Shown here piece after piece: positions 20,060 to 31,126 of a stretch of 64,000 nucleotides of DNA. The translations under genes and the position numbers were made by a program. Source of the DNA: Xenorhabdus japonica. Lineage in GTDB: Bacteria > Pseudomonadota > Gammaproteobacteria > Enterobacterales > Enterobacteriaceae. Location of the stretch: NCBI RefSeq assembly GCF_900115195.1, contig NZ_FOVO01000002.1, positions 141,692-205,691 of the forward strand, given 5' to 3'. The notes under the pieces were generated by a model, which was given only the letters and a program-made list of their open reading frames with translations, was not told where the DNA came from and ran no database searches. Within the stretch, counting starts at the first letter, position 1; each line of letters begins with the position of its first letter.

Positions 20060-21649
20060 ATGTCAAATTCCCCATTTCTGCAAGAAGTCGCCAAACGGCG
20101 CACTTTTGCAATAATTTCCCACCCTGATGCGGGTAAAACAACTATTACTGAAAAAGTATTGCTGTTCGGACAGGCGATCCAGAAAGCGGGCACGGTAAAA
20201 GGCCGAGGCTCTAACCAGCATGCTAAATCAGACTGGATGGAAATGGAAAAACAGCGTGGCATCTCCATTACCACTTCCGTAATGCAGTTTCCTTATAGTG
20301 ATTGTCTGGTTAACTTACTGGATACCCCTGGGCATGAAGACTTCTCTGAAGATACCTATCGTACTTTGACAGCCGTTGACTGCTGTTTGATGGTCATTGA
20401 TGCTGCGAAAGGGGTTGAAGATCGTACTCGTAAGTTGATGGAAGTTACTCGTCTGCGTGATACGCCGATTCTGACATTCATGAACAAGCTCGACCGTGAT
20501 ATTCGTGATCCGATGGAGCTGATGGATGAAGTAGAAAATGAACTGAACATTGCCTGTAGCCCGATTACATGGCCAATCGGCTGTGGCAAATCTTTCAAAG
20601 GTGTTTATCATCTCTATTTTGATGAAATTTACCTGTATCAGTCTGGTCAAGGACATACCATTCAGGAAGTCCGTGCTATCAAAAGGTTGGATAATCCTGA
20701 ACTCGATACGGCAGTGGGTGAAGAGCTGGCGAACCAATTACGCGAAGAGCTAGAACTCGTCAAAGGGGCTTCCCATGAATTTGATCAGGAAGCTTTTTTG
20801 CAGGGCGAACTGACACCTGTCTTTTTCGGTACTGCATTGGGTAACTTTGGTGTTGATCATATGTTGGATGGCCTTGTTAAATGGGCTCCAGCTCCAATGC
20901 CTCGTCAGGCTGATGTGCGTAAAGTGACTTCCAGTGAAGATAAATTCACAGGTTTTGTTTTCAAAATTCAGGCCAATATGGACCCGAAACACCGTGACCG
21001 CGTAGCATTTTTACGGGTTGTTTCCGGTAAATATGAAAAGGGCATGAAACTGCGCCAAGTCCGCATTAAGAAAGATGTTGTCATTTCCGATGCACTGACT
21101 TTTATGGCGGGAGATCGTTCTCATGTTGAGCACGCTTACCCAGGGGATATTATCGGCCTGCACAATCATGGCACCATTCAGATTGGGGATACTTTTACCC
21201 AAGGTGAAGAGCTGAAGTTTACTGGTATTCCTAACTTCGCACCTGAATTATTCCGCCGTATTCGTCTGCGTGATCCATTGAAACAGAAGCAATTGCTGAA
21301 AGGTCTGGTGCAATTGTCAGAAGAAGGTGCTGTACAGGTATTCCGCCCTCTTTCCAATAACGATCTGATCGTAGGGGCAGTAGGTGTACTTCAGTTTGAT
21401 GTTGTTGTTGCTCGTTTGAAGAGTGAATACAACGTTGAAGCATTGTATGAACCAGTTAACGTTTCCACAGCTCGCTGGGTAGAGTGCAGCGATGCGAAGA
21501 AACTGGAAGAATTCAAGCGTAAAAATGAGCAGAACTTGGCTTTTGATGGTGGTGATAACTTAACTTACATTGCCCCAACAATGGTCAATTTAAACTTGAC
21601 TAGTGAGCGCTATCCTGATGTTGCTTTCCGTAAGACACGGGAACACTGA
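20060..21649 (+). CDS. prfC: Peptide chain release factor 3
   Basis: Translational GTPase that removes RF1/RF2 from the ribosome after peptide release. The 529 residues equal E. coli RF3. G1 is HPDAGKTT, the switch II region [11 protein letters not shown], and G4 MNKLDRD. Domains II and III follow, ending in FRKTREH. ATG 20060 is chosen because it gives the family length; the ribosome binding site is poor (AGAAG) and the leader can fold over it. Confidence 0.97.
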   Translation: MSNSPFLQEVAKRRTFAIISHPDAGKTTITEKVLLFGQAIQKAGTVKGRGSNQHAKSDWMEMEKQRGISITTSVMQFPYSDCLVNLLDTPGHEDFSEDTYRTLTAVDCCLMVIDAAKGVEDRTRKLMEVTRLRDTPILTFMNKLDRDIRDPMELMDEVENELNIACSPITWPIGCGKSFKGVYHLYFDEIYLYQSGQGHTIQEVRAIKRLDNPELDTAVGEELANQLREELELVKGASHEFDQEAFLQGELTPVFFGTALGNFGVDHMLDGLVKWAPAPMPRQADVRKVTSSEDKFTGFVFKIQANMDPKHRDRVAFLRVVSGKYEKGMKLRQVRIKKDVVISDALTFMAGDRSHVEHAYPGDIIGLHNHGTIQIGDTFTQGEELKFTGIPNFAPELFRRIRLRDPLKQKQLLKGLVQLSEEGAVQVFRPLSNNDLIVGAVGVLQFDVVVARLKSEYNVEALYEPVNVSTARWVECSDAKKLEEFKRKNEQNLAFDGGDNLTYIAPTMVNLNLTSERYPDVAFRKTREH

Positions 21650-21660
21650 TATTCTTTTCA

Positions 21661-21682
21661 GAGCCAACAATCCTGTTGGCTC
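21661..21682. terminator. Hairpin after prfC
   Basis: A perfect 9-bp stem with a 4-nt loop (GAGCCAACA-ATCC-TGTTGGCTC). There is no U-run on the plus strand; T-rich bases lie on its left, so it may serve the minus strand or only stabilise the mRNA end. Confidence 0.45.
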
Positions 21683-21902
21683 TGATCGCTGACAAATCCC
21701 GTTGCCTTGAGCACGACTCAACTAAAACAACACCTATAAATCTTAAGAATAAGATTCTCGTTTAACAAGTGTTTATGTTGCTTTCTGTAATATTAGCCTC
21801 AAGCCAATCTCAGCTGTCTAATTGATATACCGACACACTGAGGCTGTCTAAATAATACACTGATCGTTGAAGATCTTAGCTCATGTAAAATAAGGTGATA
21901 GT

Positions 21903-22313
21903 ATGAATAAGTCTCGAATTGCACATTCATTAGTGGCTGTTGTTTTAGGTTCAGTACTGGTAAGTAGTAGTGCTTTTGCAAATAATATCTTTTCAGGAAA
22001 TACACAATCATCGCAAGAAACAGCGAAGAAAATTGATAAACCGCTAAATAACTCAGAGGTAAAAGTTACTAGTCCTGTGCAGAATGCAGGTAACACTTCT
22101 AACGACACTACGATTACTACAGCCGTAAAAGGGAAATTACAGCTACAAAAAGATATAAACATTAATGACATTTCAGTGAAAACAGAAAAAGGCATTGTCT
22201 ATATTGCAGGCTTTGTTAAAAGCCAACCTCAGAAAACTAAAATAGTTGCTCTGGTTAAGAGTGTGAAAGGCGTTAAGTCTGTGCAATACGCTCTAGTAGT
22301 AGTTAAAAAATAA
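21903..22313 (+). CDS. OsmY-like periplasmic protein with one BON domain
   Basis: A 136-residue secreted protein: signal peptide ending at SSSAFA, a low-complexity Ser/Thr/Asn linker, then one BON domain (TTAVKGKL..ININDISVKTEKGIVYIAGFV..VKSVQYALVV). E. coli OsmY, at this same locus, has two BON domains and about 200 residues, so this is a shorter version. OsmY is an osmotically induced periplasmic chaperone; function here is inferred from position and domain. Confidence 0.78.
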   Translation: MNKSRIAHSLVAVVLGSVLVSSSAFANNIFSGNTQSSQETAKKIDKPLNNSEVKVTSPVQNAGNTSNDTTITTAVKGKLQLQKDININDISVKTEKGIVYIAGFVKSQPQKTKIVALVKSVKGVKSVQYALVVVKK

Positions 22314-22326
22314 CTGTCGTATTGAA

Positions 22327-22356
22327 AGGGTGGCTATTAATAAGCCACTCTTTGTT
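22327..22356 (+). terminator. Terminator after the osmY-like gene
   Basis: Stem AGGGTGGCT / AGCCACTCT (one G-U pair), then TTTGTT. Confidence 0.65.
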
Positions 22357-22439
22357 AACAAGGTTAAATTTAAATATAGATAACTTTGGTGGATAGTTAA
22401 TCAGCAAAAACCACGCTATGATCATCATTGAGATTGAGG

Positions 22440-22501
22440 ATTTGAAGGTGAAAAACCTGTGAACGTTCGCCCTTTAGGGTGGAGAGGATGTCAAAAATAA
22501 G
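22440..22501 (+). mobile_element. Solo right-end remnant of an IS200/IS605-family element
   Basis: The stretch ends GTTCGCCCTTTAGGG..GGAGAGGATGTCAA. From memory this closely matches the subterminal hairpin and TCAA cleavage end of IS200/IS605 elements that carry tnpB, where the same sequence is the 3' end of the omega RNA. No tnpA or tnpB frame is left. The call needs a database match. Confidence 0.45.
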
Positions 22502-22582
22502 TTGTTTGAATAACAACATATTGATAGATATTCAGCATATGGATTAGCCTTGATATTGGCATTGACTTTTAGAGGAGGAAGA

Positions 22583-23710
22583 GTGGGGAAGCATATTCCA
22601 ATAACGTTGGGTAATATAGAACCCTTAGCTTATAAGTCACAGATAAAGCCAGGAAAAATTGCGCTTGTTTGTGAAGGAGGTGGTCAAAGGGGGATTTTTA
22701 CCGCTGGTGTTTTGGATGAATTCCTGCGTCTTGGTTTTAATCCGTTTAAGTTGTTCCTTGGGACGTCGGCGGGAGCTCAGAACCTTTCTGCCTACATTTG
22801 CGGTCAGCGTGGTTATGCACGTAAAGTGATCAATCGCTATACAACAGATTCAACCTTCTTTAATCCATTTCGTTTTGTTCGCGGTGGGCATTTAATCGAT
22901 CTGGATTGGTATATTGATACCATATCTGAGCAGTTGCCACTCAATATTCCTGTTGCAATGAATCAGTTTAATTCTGGGCGTGAATTCTATATGTGCGCTT
23001 GCCGCGCTGATAATTTTGAGCCGGATTATCTGCATCCTAATGAGCGGAATTGGATGGATATTGTTAAAGCATCGAGCGCCATCCCGGGATTTTATCGTAA
23101 TGGTGTTACTCTTAGTGATGTGGTTTATCAAGATGGTGGCATTTGTGATGCTATTCCAGTGCAAGAAGCCTATCGCCGAGGAGCGGATACTATAGTCGTG
23201 ATTCGGACAGTTCCTTCACAACTTTATTATACACCTCAGTGGTTCAAACGCATGGAGCGCTGGTTAGAGGTTAGTAGCCTACAAAAAATGGTCAAGATGA
23301 TCAACCTTCATGCACAGAGTTATCACCGAACACAGAAATTTATTGAAAATCCACCGGATGATGTACAAATCTTCGAAATCTATCCACCCGCACCATTGGC
23401 TGCAATGGCATTAGGAAGCAGGCTCAGCGCACTAAATCAGGATTATCATTTGGGACGGCGTTGTGGACGATATTTTCTGGCGACTATCGGGCATACGTTT
23501 GTTGAAGGAAAATTTGGAAATGCAGAACGTAAAAGTTATGGAGTATGTCGTACGAGATTAAACTCTGACGGGGCCAATCATAATTATTTTCGGAGAAATG
23601 ATTTCCTGAACAGCGTCAATAATTACCCGAAAGTGGAACCCCCAGCGTCTGATATGGTGGAGAATGTGCAAACGACAGAGACGAGCATGATAGATAATTT
23701 GGACAAATAG
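22583..23710 (+). CDS. yjjU: Patatin-like phospholipase YjjU
   Basis: A 375-residue patatin-fold hydrolase: oxyanion loop GGGQRG, nucleophile elbow GTSAG and the catalytic Asp in QDGGICDAIP. The first 50 residues (GKHIPITLGNI) follow E. coli YjjU. I chose GTG 22583 because AGGAGG (22573-22578) stands before it; the frame is open back to 22550. The yjjV start codon follows its stop codon directly. E. coli ytjA, which should precede it, is absent. Confidence 0.88.
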   Translation: MGKHIPITLGNIEPLAYKSQIKPGKIALVCEGGGQRGIFTAGVLDEFLRLGFNPFKLFLGTSAGAQNLSAYICGQRGYARKVINRYTTDSTFFNPFRFVRGGHLIDLDWYIDTISEQLPLNIPVAMNQFNSGREFYMCACRADNFEPDYLHPNERNWMDIVKASSAIPGFYRNGVTLSDVVYQDGGICDAIPVQEAYRRGADTIVVIRTVPSQLYYTPQWFKRMERWLEVSSLQKMVKMINLHAQSYHRTQKFIENPPDDVQIFEIYPPAPLAAMALGSRLSALNQDYHLGRRCGRYFLATIGHTFVEGKFGNAERKSYGVCRTRLNSDGANHNYFRRNDFLNSVNNYPKVEPPASDMVENVQTTETSMIDNLDK

Positions 23711-24481
23711 ATGTTTATCGATACACATTGCCATTTTGATTTTTTCCCTTTTGCGAGTGATGAAATAGAGAGCCTGAACCAAGCCAGACAAATGGGAGTG
23801 GAAAAAATTATCGTTCCCACGATAAGTCAAATGAACTTCCAGAGAGTTGCGGCGTTGGCCGAGAATTATTCCCCAATCTATGCTGCATTTGGTTTACATC
23901 CACTCTATGTTGCTGAACATCAAGCGGTTAATCTGGATGAGTTGGATCAGAAGCTACAGGAAAAAGATGCTAAATGTGTAGCAGTAGGTGAAATTGGCCT
24001 TGACCTTTATATGTCTGATCCGCAGTTTGAAAAACAAAAAAGTATGTTAGAAGCGCAGCTAAAACTTGCTGAACAACATGACTTACCCGTAATACTTCAT
24101 TCCAGAAAAAGCCATGATCAATTGGCTGCAATCTTGAGAAAGCACAAGTTACCACGAACAGGGGTTTTTCATGGTTTTTCAGGTAGTTTGTCCCAAGCCC
24201 AAGCCTTTATTCGCCTGGGGTTTTACATTGGTGTTGGGGGAACAATTACCTACGATAGGGCACAAAAAACACGTAACACCATTTCACAATTGCCTCTGTC
24301 ATCTTTAGTATTGGAAACAGATGCACCTGATATGCCATTGTCGGGGTTTCAGGGGCAGCCAAATCGACCAGAAAGAGTTGCACAGATTTTCTCAGTATTG
24401 TGTGAATTGCGCCAAGAACCGTCAGATGAGATTGCCAATCAAATTTATCACAACAGCAAGATACTATTTTCATTGGGGTGA
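23711..24481 (+). CDS. yjjV: TatD-family metal-dependent hydrolase YjjV
   Basis: A 256-residue TIM-barrel hydrolase of the TatD DNase family: FIDTHCHFDF with the first metal HxH, GEIGLDLY, the later His in VILHSRK and GVFHGFSG, and the Asp in LETDAPDMP. The start codon abuts the yjjU stop. E. coli continues with yjjW-yjjI; here the next gene is nupC. Confidence 0.9.
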   Translation: MFIDTHCHFDFFPFASDEIESLNQARQMGVEKIIVPTISQMNFQRVAALAENYSPIYAAFGLHPLYVAEHQAVNLDELDQKLQEKDAKCVAVGEIGLDLYMSDPQFEKQKSMLEAQLKLAEQHDLPVILHSRKSHDQLAAILRKHKLPRTGVFHGFSGSLSQAQAFIRLGFYIGVGGTITYDRAQKTRNTISQLPLSSLVLETDAPDMPLSGFQGQPNRPERVAQIFSVLCELRQEPSDEIANQIYHNSKILFSLG

Positions 24482-24643
24482 TTTGAACGACTAAAAATCA
24501 TCAAGGTGTTTTATCCGAGGAAGCATACAACTCATCTTTATTAAACATTAATAATGCTTAACTTACATTCCTTGCCTATTTATCCTATTTTTTACCTTTT
24601 TCTCCATCAAATTATCTAATCCCCCCGAAACTAGATGGATTTA

Positions 24644-24737
24644 TGTGATGCAGATCTCATTTTGCGTTTTTATATCGCTTTTTGCTGCATTAATTTGTGA
24701 TGTTGGTTGCTTGTTCCTTTTTGGTACTCGGTATAAT
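24644..24737 (+). promoter_or_regulatory. nupC promoter with tandem CRP sites (CRP/CytR architecture)
   Basis: CRP-like sites at 24644-24659 (TGTGA-N6-TCTCA) and 24697-24712 (TGTGA-N6-TTGCT) have centres 53 bp apart. A TATAAT at 24732-24737 gives a start near 24744, which puts the centres at about -93 and -40. This is the geometry of CytR-regulated E. coli promoters such as deoP2. TTGC-containing stretches between the sites could bind CytR. Confidence 0.65.
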
Positions 24738-24821
24738 CAGCTCACATACAATGTCAGTAGGAACGTATAAAATAACTGACATATTTTTTTATTATTCATT
24801 CAGTGAACAGGGATCCTTCCA

Positions 24822-26099
24822 ATGCAACTCCTTATGAGCCTGATAGGGATAGTAGTGCTGATTTTTATCGCAGTGCTCTTCTCCAGTAACTACCGAGCCA
24901 TTAAAATCCGTACTGTCCTGGGCGCCTTTTTGATTCAGGTTGCTATTGGGGCATTTGTACTTTATGTGCCAGCCGGCAAAGACATTCTGGGAGGAATGTC
25001 AAGAGGCGTTTCCAACGTGATAGGGTATGGCCAAAAAGGAACAGATTTTATTTTTGGCGGACTGGTTTCCGACAAAATGTTTGAATTGTTCGGCGGTGGT
25101 GGTTTTATTTTTGCTTTGCGCGTTCTGCCAGTGATTGTTTTCTTCTCATCACTCATTGCGGTGTTATATTACATGGGTATTATGCAGCTCATCATCAAAA
25201 TACTGGGTGGTGGATTGCAGAAAATATTGGGAACATCACGGACTGAATCTCTGTCTGCGACTGCAAATATTTTCGTGGGTCAAACCGAAGCTCCTCTGGT
25301 TGTGCGTCCTTATATTGCGACCATGACTCAATCCGAGTTATTTGCGGTTATGTGTGGTGGCTTGGCTTCCGTCGCGGGTTCAGTATTGGCGGGCTATGCA
25401 TCTATGGGTGTTCCATTGGAATATCTGATCGCGGCTTCATTCATGGCAGCACCAGGTGGTTTGCTGTTTGCGAAGCTGATAGTGCCGGAAACAGAAAAAA
25501 CTCACGATACTGCTGATGCGATGTCATTGGTTGCAGCGGAAGACCGTCCTGCAAATATTATTGATGCAGCGGCATCGGGTGCAGCATCCGGTATGCAATT
25601 GGCTCTGAACGTCGGCGCAATGTTGTTGGCATTCACCGCATTAATTGCTTTGCTCAACGGTATCTTAGGTGGTATCGGTAGCTGGTTCGATTACCCTCAA
25701 TTATCTATGGAACTGGTTTTGGGCTGGGTTTTTGCACCAATTGCCTACCTGATCGGTGTTCCATGGCATGAAGCAACAATTGCAGGTTCTTTCATCGGCC
25801 AGAAAGTCGTGGTCAATGAGTTTGTGGCATTCATGAACTTTGGTGAATACCTGAAAGCTGACGATGTGGTTAAGGCTGCGGGTCTGCAAGTGCTTTCCGA
25901 TCATACCAAAGCAATTATCGCCTTTGCTTTGTGTGGCTTCGCTAATTTGTCTTCTGTTGCGATCCTTCTGGGCGGCTTGGGTGGTATGGCACCAAACCGT
26001 CGCGGAGATATTGCCCGTTTCGGCTTGAAAGCTGTATTGGCGGGGTCACTCTCTAACTTGATGAGTGCAACAATTGCAGGATTCTTCCTCGCGTTATAA
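24822..26099 (+). CDS. nupC: Concentrative nucleoside transporter, NupC family
   Basis: A 425-residue inner-membrane proton/nucleoside symporter with many hydrophobic helices. [14 protein letters not shown] is the conserved substrate/ion motif of CNT transporters, and the later INEFVA-like segment ([15 protein letters not shown]) is also present. It is closer to the NupX/PsuT and Vibrio NupC branch than to E. coli NupC. Placement before the deo operon and the shared CRP layout tie it to nucleoside catabolism. Confidence 0.9.
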   Translation: MQLLMSLIGIVVLIFIAVLFSSNYRAIKIRTVLGAFLIQVAIGAFVLYVPAGKDILGGMSRGVSNVIGYGQKGTDFIFGGLVSDKMFELFGGGGFIFALRVLPVIVFFSSLIAVLYYMGIMQLIIKILGGGLQKILGTSRTESLSATANIFVGQTEAPLVVRPYIATMTQSELFAVMCGGLASVAGSVLAGYASMGVPLEYLIAASFMAAPGGLLFAKLIVPETEKTHDTADAMSLVAAEDRPANIIDAAASGAASGMQLALNVGAMLLAFTALIALLNGILGGIGSWFDYPQLSMELVLGWVFAPIAYLIGVPWHEATIAGSFIGQKVVVNEFVAFMNFGEYLKADDVVKAAGLQVLSDHTKAIIAFALCGFANLSSVAILLGGLGGMAPNRRGDIARFGLKAVLAGSLSNLMSATIAGFFLAL

Positions 26100-26129
26100 G
26101 ACGCAGAGAGCGTATATCAAATTGAATAT

Positions 26130-26159
26130 AGGTGAGATTTCTCACCTGTTTTTGTTTTT
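26130..26159 (+). terminator. Intrinsic terminator after nupC
   Basis: The 7-bp stem AGGTGAG / CTCACCT with an ATTT loop, then GTTTTTGTTTTT. Confidence 0.88.
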
Positions 26160-26174
26160 CCTGAAAATATTAAA

Positions 26175-26242
26175 TGTGATTTAATTCACAATAAAATATT
26201 TGTTGTTGCAACAATCATGTAATTAGTGTGATTTTAAGCATG
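26175..26242 (+). promoter_or_regulatory. deo operon control region: two CRP sites with a CytR-like site between
   Basis: A perfect CRP palindrome TGTGATTTAATTCACA (26175-26190) and a second, weaker site (26227-26242) have centres 52 bp apart. Between them is the palindrome TTGTTGCAACAA, which contains GTTGCA, the CytR half-site. This mirrors E. coli deoP2. I do not see the DeoR palindrome. Transcription would begin near 26275, leaving a leader of almost 300 nt before deoC. Confidence 0.7.
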
Positions 26243-26424
26243 AATTATTGTTCATTTACATGTTCAAATAATGATGTGCAGAAAAAATGCGCAGATAGAG
26301 ACAAATAGCGCAGAAAACAGAAAAACAGCGCGGAGAGAGGGAACTCTGTTGTTGCAGGGGCATATTGCTATAGCAACATCTTCAAGGAACCAAGTCCGCT
26401 CGCCAACAAACAAACGAACTTATT

Positions 26425-26469
26425 GTTAAAAAGATAATGGTTAAAAAAATAATGGTTAAAAACAATTAC
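26425..26469 (+). repeat. 15-bp tandem repeat, three units
   Basis: Units GTTAAAAAGATAATG, GTTAAAAAAATAATG and a degenerate third lie in the deo leader. A 12-bp palindrome TTGCTATAGCAA (26365-26376) lies upstream. Nothing else is recognisable in the 26243-26567 leader. Confidence 0.6.
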
Positions 26470-26567
26470 CATAAATAATCGTTAAAACTAATCGTTCGTT
26501 CAAAATAATCGTACAAAAGAATGTGTGAACTGGTTCAGTCACGATAATAATACCGTTGGAGAGTTCT

Positions 26568-27347
26568 ATGACCGATTTAACCGCCGCCGCTCAGCGTGCG
26601 CTGAGTTTAATGGATTTAACTACACTTAATGATGATGATACAGATGAGAAAGTAACAGCACTTTGTCGTCAGGCAAGCAGCCCCGCCGGACATACGGCAG
26701 CTATCTGTATCTATCCACGTTTTATTCCTGTGGCACGTAAGATATTGCATGAACAGGGAACTCCCGATATTCGCATTGCCACGGTAACTAACTTCCCGCA
26801 TGGCAATGATGATATCGATATAGCACTGGCTGAAACTCGTGCTGCCATCGCTTATGGTGCAGATGAAGTGGATGTTGTTTTCCCTTATCGTGCGTTGATG
26901 GCAGGTGATGAACAGATTGGCTTTGATTTGGTAAAAGCCTGCAAAACGGCCTGCACTGAATCAGGCGTATGGCTAAAAGTCATTATTGAAACGGGTGAAT
27001 TGAAAGATACTGCTTTGATTCGCAAAGCATCTGAAATTGCAATTAAGGCTGGTGCTGATTTCATCAAAACCTCAACCGGTAAAGTGCCCGTGAATGCGAC
27101 ACTAGAAAGTGCCGAAATTATGCTAAGCGTAATCTGTGATATGGGCGTAGGCGATAGCGTTGGTTTTAAACCAGCGGGTGGCGTGCGTACCGCGGAAGAA
27201 GCAGCACAATATTTGGCGCTGGCGGAACGTATCATGGGAGACAAATGGGCTGATTCCCGTCATTTCCGTTTTGGTGCATCCAGTTTGTTGGGCAGTTTAC
27301 TGACTACACTTGGATATCAGAGTCAAAAGCAGAGCAGTGATTATTGA
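26568..27347 (+). CDS. deoC: Deoxyribose-phosphate aldolase DeoC
   Basis: Class I aldolase that splits 2-deoxyribose-5-phosphate into acetaldehyde and glyceraldehyde-3-phosphate. The protein has 259 residues, as in E. coli. The Schiff-base Lys is in FIKTSTGK, and the second Lys in [14 protein letters not shown] 26568 follows GGAG (26558-26561); the frame four codons longer is rejected. It is the first gene of deoCABD. Confidence 0.97.
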   Translation: MTDLTAAAQRALSLMDLTTLNDDDTDEKVTALCRQASSPAGHTAAICIYPRFIPVARKILHEQGTPDIRIATVTNFPHGNDDIDIALAETRAAIAYGADEVDVVFPYRALMAGDEQIGFDLVKACKTACTESGVWLKVIIETGELKDTALIRKASEIAIKAGADFIKTSTGKVPVNATLESAEIMLSVICDMGVGDSVGFKPAGGVRTAEEAAQYLALAERIMGDKWADSRHFRFGASSLLGSLLTTLGYQSQKQSSDY

Positions 27348-27450
27348 GATCAGCAATATTTATTGAGATCAATAGTGATTAATTGAATGCACGCTAAGAT
27401 AGTGTGCATTACTGCCATTCTTTTCAGATAATAATGATTGGGAGGTAGCT

Positions 27451-28821
27451 TTGTTTCTGGCACAGGAAATTATCCGCAAAAAACGTGATGGTTATCCATT
27501 GAATGAAGAAGAGATACGCTTCTTCATTAACGGAGTCCGCGATAATACGGTTTCCGAAGGGCAAATTGCTGCACTGGCAATGACCATCTATTTCCATGAT
27601 ATGACGATGGAAGAACGTGTCGCACTGACATTGGCGATACGTGATTCTGGTACGGTTTTAGACTGGAAGAAATTGAATTTACCCGGCCCGGTTGTCGATA
27701 AACACTCGACGGGCGGTGTCGGGGATGTCACTTCCCTAATGCTTGGCCCAATGGTAGCGGCCTGTGGCGGATACGTGCCGATGATATCGGGACGTGGCTT
27801 GGAGCATACCGGAGGTACGCTGGATAAATTGGAGTCTATTCCCGATTTTGACATTTTTCCCGATGAACATCGTTTCCGTAACATTATTCGTGATGTGGGC
27901 GTTGCCATTATCGGACAAACTAGTTCACTGGCACCTGCGGATAAACGTTTTTATGCGACGCGCGATATTACGGCGACAGTTGATTCCATCCCTTTGATTA
28001 CAGCCTCTATTTTGGGCAAAAAACTGGCTGAAGGGCTGGATGCTTTAGTCATGGATGTGAAAGTGGGTTCCGGGGCATTTATGCCAACCTACGAACAATC
28101 GGAAAAGCTGGCTGAATCTATCGTCGAAGTCGCTAATGGTACGGGGTGCAAAACCACAGCACTATTGACAGATATGAATCAAGTCTTGGCATCCAGTGCA
28201 GGTAATGCGTTGGAAGCGCGTGAAGCAGTCCAATTCTTGACGGGGGAATACCGTAACCCCCGGTTATTTGAAGTCACTATGGCGTTGTCTACTGAAATGC
28301 TGGTTTCGGGCAATCTGGCCATTGATCGTGATGATGCATACCGTAAGTTACAGGCAGCACTGGACAGTGGCAGAGCGGCGGAAACATTTGGTCGCATGGT
28401 AGCTGCACAGAAAGGGCCAACTGATTTTGTCGAAAATTACGCCCGCTACCTACCGACTGCGGAGTACATCAAGCCAGTATTGGCCGGACAGATGTTAGAT
28501 GGCCAAAGTGGCATCGTAGCAGAAATGGATACCCGAGCTTTGGGAATGTCTGTTGTTGGATTGGGTGGAGGACGCCGTAAGGCGACAGACCCGATTAATT
28601 ACAGTGTGGGGCTGAGCAATATCGTTGCATTGGGCACAAAAGTGGATGCAGATACGCCGTTGGCAATAATTCACGCCAACAGTGAACATGCTTGGCATGA
28701 GGCCGCAAAAGCAGTCAATAAGGCCTTTGTTCTGAAAGGGATAGATTTTAAGGAAACAGTTCTTAAGGGAACCGGAACACAAGCCGCCACACCGATGGTT
28801 TATCGTCATATCAGTAGATAA
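27451..28821 (+). CDS. deoA: Thymidine phosphorylase DeoA
   Basis: Phosphorolysis of thymidine and deoxyuridine to base and deoxyribose-1-phosphate. The 456 residues are about 16 more than in E. coli, with the extra residues in the C-terminal third (a short insertion near residue 360 and a longer tail after [11 protein letters not shown]). The phosphate/glycine motif [11 protein letters not shown] and [10 protein letters not shown] are intact. Translation starts at TTG 27451 after GGAGG (27441-27445). Confidence 0.96.
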   Translation: MFLAQEIIRKKRDGYPLNEEEIRFFINGVRDNTVSEGQIAALAMTIYFHDMTMEERVALTLAIRDSGTVLDWKKLNLPGPVVDKHSTGGVGDVTSLMLGPMVAACGGYVPMISGRGLEHTGGTLDKLESIPDFDIFPDEHRFRNIIRDVGVAIIGQTSSLAPADKRFYATRDITATVDSIPLITASILGKKLAEGLDALVMDVKVGSGAFMPTYEQSEKLAESIVEVANGTGCKTTALLTDMNQVLASSAGNALEAREAVQFLTGEYRNPRLFEVTMALSTEMLVSGNLAIDRDDAYRKLQAALDSGRAAETFGRMVAAQKGPTDFVENYARYLPTAEYIKPVLAGQMLDGQSGIVAEMDTRALGMSVVGLGGGRRKATDPINYSVGLSNIVALGTKVDADTPLAIIHANSEHAWHEAAKAVNKAFVLKGIDFKETVLKGTGTQAATPMVYRHISR

Positions 28822-28898
28822 ATCAAACAAGAATTGAAATCGATTTTAATAGCTGGCAGTTTCCGCATTGATAGCGTGAATTGACGCAGGAGAAAATT

Positions 28899-30122
28899 AT
28901 GAAACGTACATTCATCATGGTATTGGATTCCTTTGGTATTGGCGCAAGTGCTGATGCTGAAAAGTTTGGCGACGAGGGATCTAACACTTTGGGGCATATT
29001 GCAGAACAATGCGCCCGTGGTGAGGCTGATATCGGCCGTAAAGGGCTACTGCACTTGCCAAACCTGAGCCGTCTGGGATTGGGCAAGGCAACAGAAGAGT
29101 CTTGTGGAACTTTCCCTATTGGTTTGGATAAATATGCTGAAATAATTGGCGCTTATGGTTACGCAAGTGAACTTTCTTCTGGTAAAGACACACCATCAGG
29201 CCACTGGGAAATTGCGGGCGTTCCGGTTCTGTTTGACTGGGGCTATTTCCATGACGAAGAAAACAGTTTCCCACAGGAGTTGCTGGATAAACTGGTCGAG
29301 CGCGCTAATCTGTCGGGTTATCTGGGGAACTGTCACTCTTCCGGTACAGTGATTCTGGATAAACTGGGCGAAGAACATATGAAAACCGGTAAGCCGATTT
29401 TCTACACCTCTGCGGATTCTGTTTTCCAGATTGCTTGCCATGAAGAGACATTTGGCTTGGATCGTCTGTATGAGCTGTGCGAAATTGCTCGTGAAGAGTT
29501 AAATATTGGTGATTATAATATTGGCCGCGTTATTGCCCGTCCATTTGTGGGTGATAAAGTCGGGAATTTCCAGCGTACTGGCAACCGTCATGACTTGGCC
29601 GTTGAGCCACCAGCACCAACCATCCTGAAAAAATTAGTTGATGAAAAGCAAGGTGAAGTGGTTTCCATCGGTAAGATTGCAGATATCTACGCGAATGTAG
29701 GTATTACCAAAAAGGTCAAGGCGACAGGAATTGATGCTCTGTTTGATGCTTCACTGATTGAAATGGAGCAAGCAGAGGATAACACCATCGTATTTACCAA
29801 CTTTGTTGATTTTGACTCTTCTTACGGTCACCGCCGTGATGTTGCTGGTTACGCGGCTGCACTGGAGTTGTTTGATCGCCGTTTGCCAGAAATGCTGAAA
29901 TTGGTTAAAGAAGACGACATTCTGATCTTCACTGCTGATCATGGTTGTGACCCAACTTGGGCAGGCTCTGATCACACCCGTGAGCATATTCCAGTTCTGG
30001 TTTACGGACCTAAAGTTAAACCGGGTTCATTGGGACATCGTGAAACGTTCGCTGACATTGGTCAGACAGTAGCGAAATATTTCGATCTGACGCCAATGGA
30101 TTACGGTAAGGCGATGTTTTAA
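28899..30122 (+). CDS. deoB: Phosphopentomutase DeoB
   Basis: Mn-dependent mutase that interconverts (deoxy)ribose-1- and -5-phosphate; it links the phosphorylases to DeoC. The 407 residues match E. coli. Alkaline-phosphatase-fold metal ligands are in VLDSFGIG, the central [12 protein letters not shown] holds the phosphorylated Thr, and [18 protein letters not shown] lies near the C terminus. ATG 28899 follows GGAG (28890-28893). Confidence 0.97.
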   Translation: MKRTFIMVLDSFGIGASADAEKFGDEGSNTLGHIAEQCARGEADIGRKGLLHLPNLSRLGLGKATEESCGTFPIGLDKYAEIIGAYGYASELSSGKDTPSGHWEIAGVPVLFDWGYFHDEENSFPQELLDKLVERANLSGYLGNCHSSGTVILDKLGEEHMKTGKPIFYTSADSVFQIACHEETFGLDRLYELCEIAREELNIGDYNIGRVIARPFVGDKVGNFQRTGNRHDLAVEPPAPTILKKLVDEKQGEVVSIGKIADIYANVGITKKVKATGIDALFDASLIEMEQAEDNTIVFTNFVDFDSSYGHRRDVAGYAAALELFDRRLPEMLKLVKEDDILIFTADHGCDPTWAGSDHTREHIPVLVYGPKVKPGSLGHRETFADIGQTVAKYFDLTPMDYGKAMF

Positions 30123-30192
30123 TTTTTGTGGGGACCGATGGGACTCCACATTTTCATCTATTTTGATACATAAAAAACAAGGAAATAAATAT

Positions 30193-30909
30193 ATGGCTAC
30201 CCCACATATTAATGCTGAGATAGGCGATTTTGCTGATGTTGTTTTGATGCCGGGTGACCCACTGCGTGCAAAATACATCGCGGAAACTTTCTTGGAAGAT
30301 GCTCGTCAGGTTAACAATGTTCGCGGTATGCTGGGTTTCACTGGTACTTACAAAGGCCGCAGCATCTCTGTTATGGGTCATGGAATGGGTATCCCATCTT
30401 GCTCGATTTATGCCAAGGAACTGATCACTGAATTTGGTGTTAAAAAAATCATCCGCATTGGTTCCTGTGGTGCAGTCAGTGAAGACGTTAAAATCCGTGA
30501 TATTGTGATTGGCATGGGGGCGTGTACCGATTCCAAAGTAAACCGCCTGCGTTTTAAAGATCACGACTTTGCAGCAATTGCTGACTTTGATCTGGTTCGT
30601 AATGCTGTTGATGCGGCCAAGGCGAAGAATATCAACGCACGTGTTGGTAATATTTTCTCTGCTGATTTGTTCTATACGCCAGATCCTCAGATGTTTGACG
30701 TCATGGAAAAATACAGCATTCTGGGTGTTGAAATGGAAGCGGCAGGTATTTATGGTGTTGCTGCTGAATTTGGTGCAAAAGCACTGGCTATTTGTACTGT
30801 TTCTGATCATATCCGTACTGGCGAGCAGACCACAGCTGAAGAACGTCAAAATACATTTAATGACATGATTGAGATTGCGCTTGAATCCATTTTGATCGGT
30901 GACAATTAA
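30193..30909 (+). CDS. deoD: Purine-nucleoside phosphorylase DeoD
   Basis: Hexameric phosphorolysis enzyme for purine (deoxy)nucleosides. The 238 residues match E. coli (239). Phosphate-binding [23 protein letters not shown] and the catalytic Asp in TVSDH are present. ATG 30193 follows AAGGA; it is the last gene of deoCABD. Confidence 0.97.
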   Translation: MATPHINAEIGDFADVVLMPGDPLRAKYIAETFLEDARQVNNVRGMLGFTGTYKGRSISVMGHGMGIPSCSIYAKELITEFGVKKIIRIGSCGAVSEDVKIRDIVIGMGACTDSKVNRLRFKDHDFAAIADFDLVRNAVDAAKAKNINARVGNIFSADLFYTPDPQMFDVMEKYSILGVEMEAAGIYGVAAEFGAKALAICTVSDHIRTGEQTTAEERQNTFNDMIEIALESILIGDN

Positions 30910-31126
30910 GAAAGCGTAAATAGTTTTAGTCTTTCATTAAAAAATCATTTGACTTAAGGAGTATTATGTAGAATTATGTTTTCGATTTAGTTTATTTTGA
31001 CCAGTTATGATTTATGTCAAAAAACTAAATAATCATTTGCCTAAGTGTCAGAACTTAATTTCTGTGCTTTGGTCTCCCTTCGGTTATTAGTATTTATTTT
31101 TTACAATTAAAGGAATACGTTAAATT

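Noticed and set aside
30910..31126. Invertible promoter upstream of mrxA
   Set aside because: I looked for paired inverted repeats like those of the recombinase locus and found only short direct repeats.
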